A DNA stretch of 64,000 bases from Parabacteroides sp. ZJ-118 (GTDB lineage Bacteria; Bacteroidota; Bacteroidia; Bacteroidales; Tannerellaceae), in the NCBI RefSeq assembly GCF_011038785.1, contig NZ_JAAKDT010000001.1:1-64000 (forward strand). The letters run 5' to 3'. The notes below the pieces were generated by a model. The model saw nothing but the letters and a program-made list of their open reading frames with translations. It ran no database searches and had not been told where the DNA came from. The position numbers were made by a program, and so were the translations under genes. Shown here in pieces: positions 1 through 8,952 of this stretch (its first letter is position 1; every line of letters starts with the position of its first letter).

Positions 1-44
1 TACTTGAAGACGGAGTCATAAATAGGATTCGCGATTAATGTCAT
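1..44 (-). CDS. N-terminal fragment of a PD-(D/E)XK nuclease/Rpn-type family protein (runs off the left edge)
   Basis: Fourteen codons read from an ATG at 44 leftwards off the window. The start (MTLIANPIYDSVFK) resembles the N-terminus of Bacteroidales Rpn-like/PD-(D/E)XK nuclease family proteins, which open with an N-P-I-Y-D-x-V-F-K motif. A TAnnTTTG box (TATCTTTG on the minus strand, 69-76) sits at a sensible distance upstream and supports the ATG at 44 over the in-frame GTG at 68. The gene lies beyond the CPS1 terminator, so it is the next transcription unit and not part of the capsule operon. Only the first residues are visible, so the family call is from memory and tentative. Confidence 0.45.
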   Translation of the reverse strand, partial: MTLIANPIYDSVFK

Positions 45-68
45 ATCGATTCGGTTTTTGATTCGCAC

Positions 69-76
69 CAAAGATA
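69..76 (-). promoter_or_regulatory. -7 promoter box for the left-edge gene
   Basis: TATCTTTG on the minus strand fits the Bacteroidetes TAnnTTTG consensus and lies 24 bp before the ATG at 44. No clear -33 box was assigned. Confidence 0.45.
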
Positions 77-111
77 ATGAAACTTGCCCACATACAGATA
101 AGGTTTGATAT

Positions 112-165
112 AAAAAGGGCGATATTCCACTTCTCATAAGCGGGAAGTAGAATATCGCCCCTCTA
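112..165. terminator. Terminator at the end of the CPS1 operon
   Basis: An 11-bp perfect stem, GGGCGATATTC (117-127) with GAATATCGCCC (150-160), is extended inward by CACTTC/GAAGT pairing. Read on the minus strand it is followed by a T-run (112-116 are all A on the plus strand), as in a rho-independent terminator. It lies directly after the stop of the last CPS1 gene. Confidence 0.8.
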
Positions 166-183
166 TTTTACAAGACTATTTGT

Positions 184-1221
184 CTATGAACGATAAATCG
201 TAATATAAGCAGATGCCATTTCCTCAACGGTCAGCTTCTTCTCGAATTGCTCCTTGGCATTTCTTGAGAACCGTTCGCAAACGGCCCTATTCTCCAAAAT
301 ATACTTTATTTTATCAGCGAATGATCGCACATTATTCTCTACGGTATATCCGTTCCAATCATTAACCACGATCTCGCTGATACCCCCTACATCAGAGGCT
401 ACCACAGGACATCCAAAACTCATCGCCTCAATAATCACCATCGGAAGTCCCTCATAATTACTTGGCAGTATAAACAAATCCGCAAATTGATTGTAAGCAC
501 CCGCGTTCGGCAAATTTCCCATAAAAAAGACATTCCCAGGCAAACCACCATCCACCTCATGCTGATTCCCGATCCAGATAAAAGCATATTCCGGAAGACT
601 CCGAGCGATCTCCACAAACAAGTCACTTTTTTTTTGGGGGGACAACCGGGCGACACACAACACCTTAGCCTTATAGCCAACGATATGGGCAAACGGATCC
701 TCCTGCAATGGCTGTAATTTCTTAATGCCGTTGTAAACGGTACTCACATTATGCGTTATCCCTTCTTCCCTCAAAAGTCGCTCATCATAGCGGCTTACCC
801 CAACGATCGCCTTACACGCCCGCTGCATAAACCGCTCAATCGGCAAGAACTTACGATAAGCAAGGCGAATAGAGTCAAAGCCATGAACCGTATAAATCAC
901 TTTCCCGGAAGGGAAAGCCACACGTCCCAACATCCCCGCCTTCGAGGAATGCAGATGGATGACATCGGGTTTACATTTCCAATAAATCCCCAGGAAATCA
1001 ACGATCGCAAGGAAATCATTCAACGGAGATAATGCCCGTCTCAGATACTTGCACCGCACCTGCTCTATTTCCGGTCTTAACATAGACCACATCTTGCCAT
1101 CACCTTCGCCGGCGGCGACTATCACTTCATGGCCGATCTCACTCAATTGATTCGCCAAATTAACTACAACAGACTGAGCCCCTCCGAGCTCGGAGAGGGT
1201 TATTAGTTGGAGGATGCGCAT
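184..1221 (-). CDS. Glycosyltransferase family 4, last gene of CPS1
   Basis: A 345-aa GT-B fold retaining glycosyltransferase expected to add one sugar of the CPS1 repeat unit at the cytoplasmic membrane face. The N-terminus has the acceptor-side Gly-Gly loop (LGGAQ, residues 12-16). The C-terminal nucleotide-sugar domain has the E-x7-E motif in EGLPMVIIEAM near residue 260. Donor and acceptor cannot be read from sequence. It is the final gene of the operon, followed by a strong terminator. Around residue 197 the codons for SPQKKS form a run of six C followed by nine A on the coding strand (627-641), an unusual slippage-prone tract; the frame is intact here. Confidence 0.85.
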   Translation of the reverse strand: MRILQLITLSELGGAQSVVVNLANQLSEIGHEVIVAAGEGDGKMWSMLRPEIEQVRCKYLRRALSPLNDFLAIVDFLGIYWKCKPDVIHLHSSKAGMLGRVAFPSGKVIYTVHGFDSIRLAYRKFLPIERFMQRACKAIVGVSRYDERLLREEGITHNVSTVYNGIKKLQPLQEDPFAHIVGYKAKVLCVARLSPQKKSDLFVEIARSLPEYAFIWIGNQHEVDGGLPGNVFFMGNLPNAGAYNQFADLFILPSNYEGLPMVIIEAMSFGCPVVASDVGGISEIVVNDWNGYTVENNVRSFADKIKYILENRAVCERFSRNAKEQFEKKLTVEEMASAYITIYRS

Positions 1222-1246
1222 AATTCAACAAGATTATCTCTTTTTA

Positions 1247-2467
1247 CTAAGAAAAAAATGCTCTGTAGAAACGTCGAATAATCATTAACATAGATGGGGG
1301 CAAGAAGGTAACCAGTCGTTTAAAATACGATCGTAAACGGTTTTTGAATGGCAAGTATCGGAAATAAAAATGTTGAACGTTACCTAAATCCTCACCATCT
1401 CTCAATTTCATTATAACCTTATCTCTTAGATACAAATTCAAATAATCACAAGTACTTTGAGCTTTCAGGCAATCAGTAGACAGCCATTCCCTATCAATAA
1501 TAATACGTTTCTCCTTGGCCAACTCTTTCAATAACCAATCCCCCTTATCTGTAGCTACCAGCGCCGCGGATACACCGTCTTCCCGCTGTTCATAGGCTCC
1601 CCCCAAAAAATCACCTAAACGAAGATCGGACGCTACATATTCCTTACGTAAGGCACAAGTAAAACATGAGGTGTTCAACGCTACATTATCAAAAAAATAA
1701 CGATAAAACATATCTTTATAGGCAAACTCACTATATATACCCTTCTCTCCTAATAACCGAATCGTATATTGATGCCATCCATTCCCTTTGTGGCGAAACT
1801 GCACTTGGTTTAGTTTACCAAGTTCTCTTCGCTTTTGAGAGATGTAGGGTTTCCATACATTATAGGAAGGAACACCATGACAAAACAAATCGACCAATAT
1901 TAATTCATTAGCCAGGTGATGCCGTCGTATCAACTGCCTTAATCCAAATATTTGACAAGGAGTACCTATACAAATATACTTTTGCGATTGATCTTTTTTT
2001 GCCTCCTCCAATAATAGGGCAAAGGCTTCCGAGGTATCACTTTGAATATATTTTGACCCTTTCAACAATTCCAAATCTTTCTGCTGGCTTATTAAAACAG
2101 TTTTTGCTTGATCCTTCTCATAATCATAGATTACCCCCATTATTTTATATCCATGATCTATGCCCCATAAAGATAACTCATATGCACAGCCTCCCGAGGT
2201 TGTTGTATGTTGTATCACTTGATTGGAGGAATAGACTCCATATACAGTTTTATCCCGCATTTCGCAAGTATGGTTAGTAAAGGCGATAAAACGGTAACAA
2301 ACCTTTTGACAAGCTCCACAATCCACACAGAGATTACCATCCACCACAGGAGCATAGAAACCCTCCTCATTGATCGATAAAGTAATCGCTTTTTTGTGAC
2401 AACTAGCCACACAAGCCCCGCATCCGGTACATGATATTTGCGAGTCCGCTAAGATATTCTTTCTCAT
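1247..2467 (-). CDS. Ferredoxin-domain protein with F420 hydrogenase/dehydrogenase beta-subunit domain (capsule locus type)
   Basis: 406 aa. The N-terminus carries two 4Fe-4S ferredoxin clusters: Cys13/16/19/23 and Cys47/50/53/57. The remainder matches the coenzyme F420 hydrogenase/dehydrogenase beta-subunit family that recurs in bacterial polysaccharide clusters, usually beside a pyruvyltransferase, as here. Its stop-proximal partner starts within 4 bp, so the two are probably translationally coupled. Its exact reaction in capsule loci is not established; a redox modification of the glycan or of a precursor is an inference. F420 itself is not expected in this organism. Confidence 0.8.
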   Translation of the reverse strand: MRKNILADSQISCTGCGACVASCHKKAITLSINEEGFYAPVVDGNLCVDCGACQKVCYRFIAFTNHTCEMRDKTVYGVYSSNQVIQHTTTSGGCAYELSLWGIDHGYKIMGVIYDYEKDQAKTVLISQQKDLELLKGSKYIQSDTSEAFALLLEEAKKDQSQKYICIGTPCQIFGLRQLIRRHHLANELILVDLFCHGVPSYNVWKPYISQKRRELGKLNQVQFRHKGNGWHQYTIRLLGEKGIYSEFAYKDMFYRYFFDNVALNTSCFTCALRKEYVASDLRLGDFLGGAYEQREDGVSAALVATDKGDWLLKELAKEKRIIIDREWLSTDCLKAQSTCDYLNLYLRDKVIMKLRDGEDLGNVQHFYFRYLPFKNRLRSYFKRLVTFLPPSMLMIIRRFYRAFFS

Positions 2468-3564
2468 TTCACAATGCTTAGCGCGTTTTTTAAATAAGTG
2501 ATCGATTTTTGTCGATAATCATCGATACGCTCATTCAGAGCCACCATATCAACATCAACAGACAAGACCCGTTCCAACTCCTTGAAAGTGACTTCCCCAA
2601 GCAGACGCTCTCGCAACCCCAACCGGCTTACCAAATCCAACATCTTCGAAGAATTAACGGTCTTACTGTAATAAATAGCCATGGGTCTATTCGTGATAGC
2701 TGAGGCTATAACCCCATGGAAAGTATCCGTGACAATGACCTTCGCCCCCTGAATACATTTCAACCATTCCAACGCGTTACAAACGATATTAACATCACAC
2801 CATCCATGATACGTTCCCGGCGAAACGATCAACAAACGATTTTTCTTCGCATACTCCTTCACAGCCGCTATCTCTGAAGGGCTCACAAAACGAGCATCGT
2901 AAGAATACACTACCATATAATCCTTCCGGGGTGTTCCTTTAGGTAATTTATAGGTATCTAATGGGAACTTATACAATAACACCGGATCACATACCAACTC
3001 CGCAAATTTCCCGGTCAGTTCATGAATAATTTTTCTAGTCCTCTCATCCCTAGCAGACAATGCCTTAAAACGGTTCAAGCCGCTTCCAATAAGCTCCTCA
3101 CAATGAAATTGACGGATCCGATTCAGATCGGTCTGTCCGCTCGATGGTGCATAGGCGATCATATTATCCGTATTCACACCATGACCGAACATCATCATAT
3201 TCACCCCCAGTTCCAAACTAAAGACCTCATCAGCTCCGACCAAAGCGGCATCTATCGAAGCCGAGCAATAACAGTCGCTACGAAAATTTTGTTCACGAAA
3301 CCTCTTATTGACCAAATATTTTCGGACATTATGCCATGTAAGTCTCACGCCTTTCTCTAACAGAAAATGTTTGATAATATAAGGGACTGATGCCACTGTT
3401 ATCTGATTGCGCTTCTCCAGTTGCGGCTCAAAATCATAATTCTTCTTGTAAGTTAATACCACAGGTTCATGCCCCAGCTGTTTCAACTGCATATATGTAG
3501 CATACATTTGCAATTGGGCACCCTGATTGTTTACATCGTAATGTGTAAGGATACCTATTCGCAT
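2464..3564 (-). CDS. Polysaccharide pyruvyl transferase family protein
   Basis: 366 aa from the ATG at 3564, chosen because MRIGILTHYD is the usual opening of this family; an ATG three codons upstream also exists. It belongs to the CsaB/WcaK-type polysaccharide pyruvyl transferase family, which attaches pyruvate ketals (from PEP) to sugar hydroxyls and gives the glycan negative charge. The conserved C-terminal block with VTDTFHGVIASAI near residue 275 is visible. It overlaps both neighbours (stop of the upstream glycosyltransferase at 3555, start of the ferredoxin gene at 2467), consistent with one operon. Confidence 0.85.
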   Translation of the reverse strand: MRIGILTHYDVNNQGAQLQMYATYMQLKQLGHEPVVLTYKKNYDFEPQLEKRNQITVASVPYIIKHFLLEKGVRLTWHNVRKYLVNKRFREQNFRSDCYCSASIDAALVGADEVFSLELGVNMMMFGHGVNTDNMIAYAPSSGQTDLNRIRQFHCEELIGSGLNRFKALSARDERTRKIIHELTGKFAELVCDPVLLYKFPLDTYKLPKGTPRKDYMVVYSYDARFVSPSEIAAVKEYAKKNRLLIVSPGTYHGWCDVNIVCNALEWLKCIQGAKVIVTDTFHGVIASAITNRPMAIYYSKTVNSSKMLDLVSRLGLRERLLGEVTFKELERVLSVDVDMVALNERIDDYRQKSITYLKNALSIVK

Positions 3565-4706
3565 ATTCCACATTCTTTCCTAAACAAGTCCATAAACTCA
3601 CACCTTCTCCTATTGAGCAGATCTCGGTCGTATTGCTTGGCCACCTCGAAATTACGCAAGGCTTGTTCCTTGAGTGTATTCTTATCGACTTTAGAAAGGA
3701 TACGGACAATATCGCTTACATTTCCCCTACGGAAAACATATTTCTTATCCAATAATTCTGGTATACCGGCCGTCCGAGAACCTAGAGAGAGACATCCCCG
3801 GCTCATCGCCTCGATCAAGGCACGAGGCAGTCCCTCTTGCTTGCTAGGCTGGATGTATAGATCCATCTCATCCAAGAAAGGAATGACTTGGTCGTGAGGA
3901 ATCAAACCATGAAAAAACGTCCTGTCACCAACCCCATATTTATCTGCCAACGAACGAAGGAACGTATTATCCCCGCCACCTACCAGATGATACTCGATAT
4001 CAATGCCGCAGTCTCTCAATCTCCGCAACGCCTTGATCGCATATTCTTGCCCTTTGTAACGTACATTCACGGCAGCCACCGTCCCCAATTTCAAAATATC
4101 TCTCCTAACGGCAATCTTCTCCAACCTCTTCTGTAAGGCAGTCTCATCACCAGTCGTGATATTCACATCGCTGCATCCTATAGAGTACCCTCTAGTAGGA
4201 TACCTACACTGCAAAAAATCATTCGTCACATAGATCGAATAGGCGGCATCGGCTTGTACCCGACGTAACGAGAGATAACGAAAGGGAGCCATAAGTTTCC
4301 CGACCCAGCTATAATTCCAATAAGCGTCCCATGCGCAACCCACCACCACGTTCAAGCAAGGCTTTCCATGCTTCTTGGCGATACGAGCTACCGTGTCACC
4401 CAAGAACGAGGGTACATGCGCTACGCAGATGTCGCAAGCTAACACCTCCCATTCGATAATCCGCTCATTCTCCAGTCTGTCTACCAGCAAAGATCTCATC
4501 GTGTTCACCTTCTTCAAGAAGACAAAATCCACACCCGGATCCTCTATAAGCTCCTGCTTCACACGGTCTACTTCCCGCTCAAAGGCCAGGCAGGTAATCT
4601 GTTCACCCAAATAATGATAACGCGGCAATGCTGCCTTGATGGCGTTATTGTAAAACTTCCCCCCGTAACGATCAACCGTAGCGGTGGAGGAGAAAAGTAT
4701 ATGCAT
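3555..4706 (-). CDS. Glycosyltransferase family 4
   Basis: 383 aa, GT-B fold. Recognisable parts are the C-terminal domain with LKLGTVAAVNVRYKGQEYA (start of the donor domain), the FHGLIPHDQV strand and the E-x7-E motif in QEGLPRALIEAM. Such enzymes use nucleotide sugars to extend the undecaprenyl-linked repeat unit. Its last codons overlap the start of the pyruvyltransferase gene, indicating co-translation. The specificity cannot be predicted. Confidence 0.85.
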   Translation of the reverse strand: MHILFSSTATVDRYGGKFYNNAIKAALPRYHYLGEQITCLAFEREVDRVKQELIEDPGVDFVFLKKVNTMRSLLVDRLENERIIEWEVLACDICVAHVPSFLGDTVARIAKKHGKPCLNVVVGCAWDAYWNYSWVGKLMAPFRYLSLRRVQADAAYSIYVTNDFLQCRYPTRGYSIGCSDVNITTGDETALQKRLEKIAVRRDILKLGTVAAVNVRYKGQEYAIKALRRLRDCGIDIEYHLVGGGDNTFLRSLADKYGVGDRTFFHGLIPHDQVIPFLDEMDLYIQPSKQEGLPRALIEAMSRGCLSLGSRTAGIPELLDKKYVFRRGNVSDIVRILSKVDKNTLKEQALRNFEVAKQYDRDLLNRRRCEFMDLFRKECGICE

Positions 4707-4762
4707 AATGAATACTATTTAATTTCTAGAAAATTGTGATCAAAAAGCCATCTCGGCAGAGA

Positions 4763-5337
4763 TCAAATACCGACTTTCTTGTCATTATGCTTAATAATAC
4801 GGGCAGGGACTCCGCTAACGACAGAATTATCGGGCACATCTTTAACAACTACAGAATTAGGAGCCACTATCACATTATTTCCAATTGTGATCCCTCCAAT
4901 CACTTTACAACCTAAAGTCAGCTCGACATAGTCCCCCACGACTGGTCGGTTCTCCGGCAAGTTTTTATTCCCCAACACAACTCCTTGTGTCACCGTACAG
5001 TTAGCTCCCATACTGGTACAATTCAAATGGATCCCCCCGATATGTACGATACGTAAACCCGGACCGCAACTGTTTGGACGGACAAAAACTCCATATTTCA
5101 TGCAATTACGCCTATGCTTATAGGTTAGAAAGGCACGAATCACCCCCCCATTATACAAGTTTTAACATTCGTATAATATTCTAAACGTCTCAGTGTACGC
5201 ATAAACGAACGCATATGAGAGTTCTCATCCCCACCCATCAGCCATAACAAAAAAGGGTGCTTGCTTTTCACGTATCGTGCATCGTCCATACGCCGATACT
5301 CTTTATAGTCTTCTTTAGTCTGTATCATATGATCCAA
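4763..5337 (-). pseudogene. Serine acetyltransferase-like hexapeptide O-acetyltransferase, split by a frameshift in a G7 tract
   Basis: Two reading frames together make one normal-length (about 190 aa) left-handed beta-helix acetyltransferase. The first (5140-5337) gives the N-terminal helical part ending KTCIMGG and stops. The second continues (to 4763) with VIRAFLTYKHRR and the hexapeptide repeats (GPGLRIVHIGGIHLN, VVGDYVELTLGCKVIGG). The break is at a run of seven G on the coding strand (C7 at 5143-5149); one more G would join the frames exactly. The enzyme would O-acetylate a capsule sugar using acetyl-CoA. Phase variation by slippage, a fixed mutation or a sequencing error all fit. Confidence 0.8.
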
Positions 5338-5343
5338 GCATTA

Positions 5344-6450
5344 TCAATCAAGATTATTTCTATATATTTCTGCCAAGTATTGAGCCGATGTTCGAATATC
5401 AAATCCCGAAGAAATAATTTTAAAAACCATATCCTCTCGAATAAATCCAATCAGTGTTTTCGCAATAAACTTAGCCCATTCTTTTGCAGAACAGGATAAC
5501 GAAAGTGAATAATAATTTTCCGTAACTTTACTCATTGAAGATATAGTATCAGAACAAAAGACAGGCAATCCGGCAGCTTGTGCCTCCACCAAAGAAAGAG
5601 GTAGACCTTCCCATAAAGAAGGCATAACAAACGCATCCATAGCCTGCAACAGTTCAGGAATGTCACTCCTCTTCCCCAAACACAATACTTTAATGGATAA
5701 CCCGAGTTCCTTTATTTTCTCCTCTATTTGAACTCGCAACTTCCCGTCACCAATTATTATCAATTTACTATTTGGAACTATTAACTGAAATTCCTCAAAT
5801 ATATCTATTAAGAACTTATGATTCTTAACAGCAATTAAATTTGCGACAAGTCCAAGCACACATTCGTCAACTTTAATATTTAACAAATGTCTTATTCTTG
5901 TTCGAACAGATTCATTATATCTAAAATCATTAGCTATAATTCCATTATTTATAATTTTAACAGAATCCATTCTTCCGGTATATTTATACATCCATTCTTT
6001 AGAACTATCACTACACGCAAAGAAATCCGTTGCCAATATTCGAATATAAAGTTTATTCACATTATGCAATACATAATGTAAAGCACCTGATTGATTCGAG
6101 CTATGAGAATGTATAATTCGATTATTTATACCATATTTTTTAGCGTAATACAAAGGAGATATCAAACTTAAGGAACTAGCATGCAAATGAATCGCATTAT
6201 ATCTATGCGCATTTTCTTCAAAAAAGGAATCTAGGTTTCGATAATATTTATAAAAGCCTTTACTCCTAGGAGGTATGATGTAAATATGACCACCTAATCG
6301 TTCTATCTCATCTTTATAATCATCATCCAACTGATTCAAAAGAAAATCAAATTGAATTTCAGAGCGATCTATCGTACGATAAAGGTTCATGACAAACGTT
6401 TCGATCCCTCCGCGATGCATACTTCTATTAACATGTAAAACTCTTACCAT
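5344..6450 (-). CDS. Glycosyltransferase family 4 (family 1-type)
   Basis: 368 aa from the ATG at 6450 (MVRVLHVNRSMHRGG), chosen because the related enzyme of CPS2 (56273-57379) begins at the equivalent residue. N-terminal Gly-Gly loop MHRGGIETFVMN, histidine-rich acceptor region (IIHSHSSNQ), and E-x7-E motif in WEGLPLSLVEAQAAGLPV. Members of this subgroup often act next to serine acetyltransferase-like genes, as here. Visibly AT-rich compared with the head of the locus. Confidence 0.85.
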   Translation of the reverse strand: MVRVLHVNRSMHRGGIETFVMNLYRTIDRSEIQFDFLLNQLDDDYKDEIERLGGHIYIIPPRSKGFYKYYRNLDSFFEENAHRYNAIHLHASSLSLISPLYYAKKYGINNRIIHSHSSNQSGALHYVLHNVNKLYIRILATDFFACSDSSKEWMYKYTGRMDSVKIINNGIIANDFRYNESVRTRIRHLLNIKVDECVLGLVANLIAVKNHKFLIDIFEEFQLIVPNSKLIIIGDGKLRVQIEEKIKELGLSIKVLCLGKRSDIPELLQAMDAFVMPSLWEGLPLSLVEAQAAGLPVFCSDTISSMSKVTENYYSLSLSCSAKEWAKFIAKTLIGFIREDMVFKIISSGFDIRTSAQYLAEIYRNNLD

Positions 6451-6461
6451 GACCAAATACA

Positions 6462-7718
6462 CTAATTATAAAAGGAAATATCTATATTTTTAACAATTAA
6501 ACTCACCATATTAGAATAAAAGAAATCTGGAGACAACACTTTCATATACAATCCAGCATCCGTATAAATATCTAAAGCGGATCCTAGCAAAAAAACAAAT
6601 AGAAATTTCTTATGCTTTGGAAAAACTAACTTGAACCATAAAAATATGCAGAGTGTTCTACTCAACAAAAAAAAACGTTCGCCTAAAACAGGTATCACAT
6701 TTATAAAACCAAACACAGATAGACAAATCATAGAGAAATAAAATAGAGAATAAAGATATGAATGTGTTTTTTGTTTCTCTACCCGATTCAACATATATAA
6801 AGTTGTAAAGACCAAGATAATCACATTTATAGCCTTAAACAACGATCGCAAACCATTGGCATAAATTCCTAGTTTATCGTTCATATCATCTGAAAGATAT
6901 AGTCCAATTTTATCATTAAAAAGAAGTGGGTAAATATCAAGACTAACAAAACTCTGAAGCAAAAAATCGAAAGGAATCAATGCAAATGGAATAGATACAT
7001 AGAATAAACACTTACTAAACCTAGGATATTTCTTTAAAAAGAAAAAAAGAAAAAGGCAGAAGAGTAAAAGTAAAAAAGAATAATGAATAAATGGTAGCAC
7101 CCCAAAGCCAAACAAATATTTCTTTGATCTCGTACGAAAATAACAGAGTGAGCAATACACGCAAATCCAAAACGCAGTAAAATATCTAAAATTCTGCACA
7201 TGAAAAATAGATCTAGGCAACACAAAAAGCAGCATAAGAATATATCCATATACTGTTGCCTTAAAATTCTTATCTTCTATAATGTATTTCAAAGAATTGA
7301 GCATACAATAAAGAGTAGGAATACCTGCGATAACATACATTAAATGAAAATTAGTAGAGATATTTCCTGTCAACCAATAAATAATAAGTCTATAAAAGTC
7401 TGGATGGGCTCCAACACTCATTGTCAAAGTTTTCTTTATTTCTTCCAGTAATTGTTCAAAAGTTAAATGGGTTTCATAAAAATGTTCTACAGTCAATATT
7501 AAATCAATATAAAAAGTATTAGACGGACTATAATACATAGACCAACAAAAAAGAAGTCCCACACCCCAATATATGCAATAAGAAGATCTCGACGCAGGAT
7601 TCTTAAATAACGAATGTAAGAACGCACCGAAAGGCCAAACCACAAAAAGGGCAAGTTTCAGTGGCAGGTCATTAACTCCATGACTCAGACTCCTTGCAGT
7701 ATGTGAATTTTCAATCAT
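6462..7718 (-). CDS. EpsG/Wzy-like polysaccharide polymerase
   Basis: 418 aa, about ten to twelve hydrophobic segments spread along the protein. The layout (acidic/aromatic periplasmic loop with the SVGAHPDFYRLIIYW stretch near residues 110-125, then alternating helices) matches EpsG-type O-antigen/capsule polymerases, which join lipid-linked repeat units on the periplasmic side. Primary sequence of these proteins is poorly conserved, so the call rests on topology, size and position between wzx and glycosyltransferases. It ends exactly where the next gene begins. Confidence 0.7.
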   Translation of the reverse strand: MIENSHTARSLSHGVNDLPLKLALFVVWPFGAFLHSLFKNPASRSSYCIYWGVGLLFCWSMYYSPSNTFYIDLILTVEHFYETHLTFEQLLEEIKKTLTMSVGAHPDFYRLIIYWLTGNISTNFHLMYVIAGIPTLYCMLNSLKYIIEDKNFKATVYGYILMLLFVLPRSIFHVQNFRYFTAFWICVYCSLCYFRTRSKKYLFGFGVLPFIHYSFLLLLFCLFLFFFLKKYPRFSKCLFYVSIPFALIPFDFLLQSFVSLDIYPLLFNDKIGLYLSDDMNDKLGIYANGLRSLFKAINVIILVFTTLYMLNRVEKQKTHSYLYSLFYFSMICLSVFGFINVIPVLGERFFLLSRTLCIFLWFKLVFPKHKKFLFVFLLGSALDIYTDAGLYMKVLSPDFFYSNMVSLIVKNIDISFYN

Positions 7719-7790
7719 TATTCCTTACAGTAATTTGATTCAATAAACATTGCTCAATATCTGATATCATATTTGCATAATTTCATTGGC

Positions 7791-8936
7791 CTATATATCA
7801 GCAAACAATTTTTCCCATTCATCTGCAATAGATGACACATCAAACTTTCTTTGACTATCCACTGCCGAAACTGCCATTCTTGATCGCACATGCGGATTGT
7901 CTATCAAATATTGAATGCCTCGAGCCATAGAATTTATGTCATAAGGTTCAATCAATATCCCATTCGTATCCGTGATGATATCATGAATAGCACTAAATGT
8001 TTTATAAACAACTGGAACACATCCTCTACTCATCGCTTCAATGAGAACCATTGGCCATCCCTCGTAATGGCTAGTCATACAAATGACTGATGCTTTCTCA
8101 TAATACGAAGATACATCTTGAACATAACCGACAAACTCGCAACGTTTTATCCGATTTTTCTCTACATAATCATGTTCTTTTTGACATCCAGTATCGTTTC
8201 CCACAATCTCCGCACGCCAAGAAGGATTATTTTTACTGACAATTTCCCAAACCTTTATAAATTCCAAGGTGTTTTTTTGGAAAAAAGCCAAACGACCTAC
8301 GAAAAGCAACACATTTTCCTTAGCTGAATAACAAAGAGAATTCTTTCCATGATCGAATATATTGGGATTATTGATCGCCCGTAACTTTTTACAGTCCTCT
8401 AAATCTAAAAATCTACCAAGTTCCTTTATATAGGAGCCAGACAATAAACACAAACAATCCGATTTATCGATAATTTTTCTAAATATATGCTTCGTTTGTT
8501 GAATCTTATATCTATAAAATAAAGAGACAAATTTCCCCATAATACCTTTTCTTTTCCAGATTATCAACTTTGCCAAATAATCGCCAAATGGTTTAGAATG
8601 ATATACAGAAACAACTTTCACAGAGGATGGAGTATTTTCCAATATAAACAAGCCGTCCTCACACAAAGGCTTTTGATTTATAACAATCTTAATTTTATTA
8701 TCTTCCAATATCTTTTGATATTCACATACGGAACGATCGCTAAATACAGATTCTTGCGCTCGTGACAAACAAAAAACATCCACCGCAGAATTTGAGTGAT
8801 CTAATCCACTATATGTACAGAGGAAATAAACTTTATGATTCCTTTGTAGAAATTCTCTTGCGAGAAGATCAGTCACACGCTCTACTCCTCCTAGAGAAGG
8901 GCTAAAACTTCCAGGAATAACAAAAAGGATATTCAT
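7791..8936 (-). CDS. Glycosyltransferase family 4
   Basis: 381 aa, GT-B fold. N-terminal glycine loop SLGGVERVTDLLAREF, donor-domain entry LLFVGRLAFFQKN near residue 212, and E-x7-E motif in YEGWPMVLIEAMSRG near residue 300. Likely adds one residue of the CPS1 repeat unit. About 70 bp of AT-rich sequence without visible signal separates it from the polymerase gene. Confidence 0.85.
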   Translation of the reverse strand: MNILFVIPGSFSPSLGGVERVTDLLAREFLQRNHKVYFLCTYSGLDHSNSAVDVFCLSRAQESVFSDRSVCEYQKILEDNKIKIVINQKPLCEDGLFILENTPSSVKVVSVYHSKPFGDYLAKLIIWKRKGIMGKFVSLFYRYKIQQTKHIFRKIIDKSDCLCLLSGSYIKELGRFLDLEDCKKLRAINNPNIFDHGKNSLCYSAKENVLLFVGRLAFFQKNTLEFIKVWEIVSKNNPSWRAEIVGNDTGCQKEHDYVEKNRIKRCEFVGYVQDVSSYYEKASVICMTSHYEGWPMVLIEAMSRGCVPVVYKTFSAIHDIITDTNGILIEPYDINSMARGIQYLIDNPHVRSRMAVSAVDSQRKFDVSSIADEWEKLFADI

Positions 8937-8952
8937 ATTAATTTATTAATTT

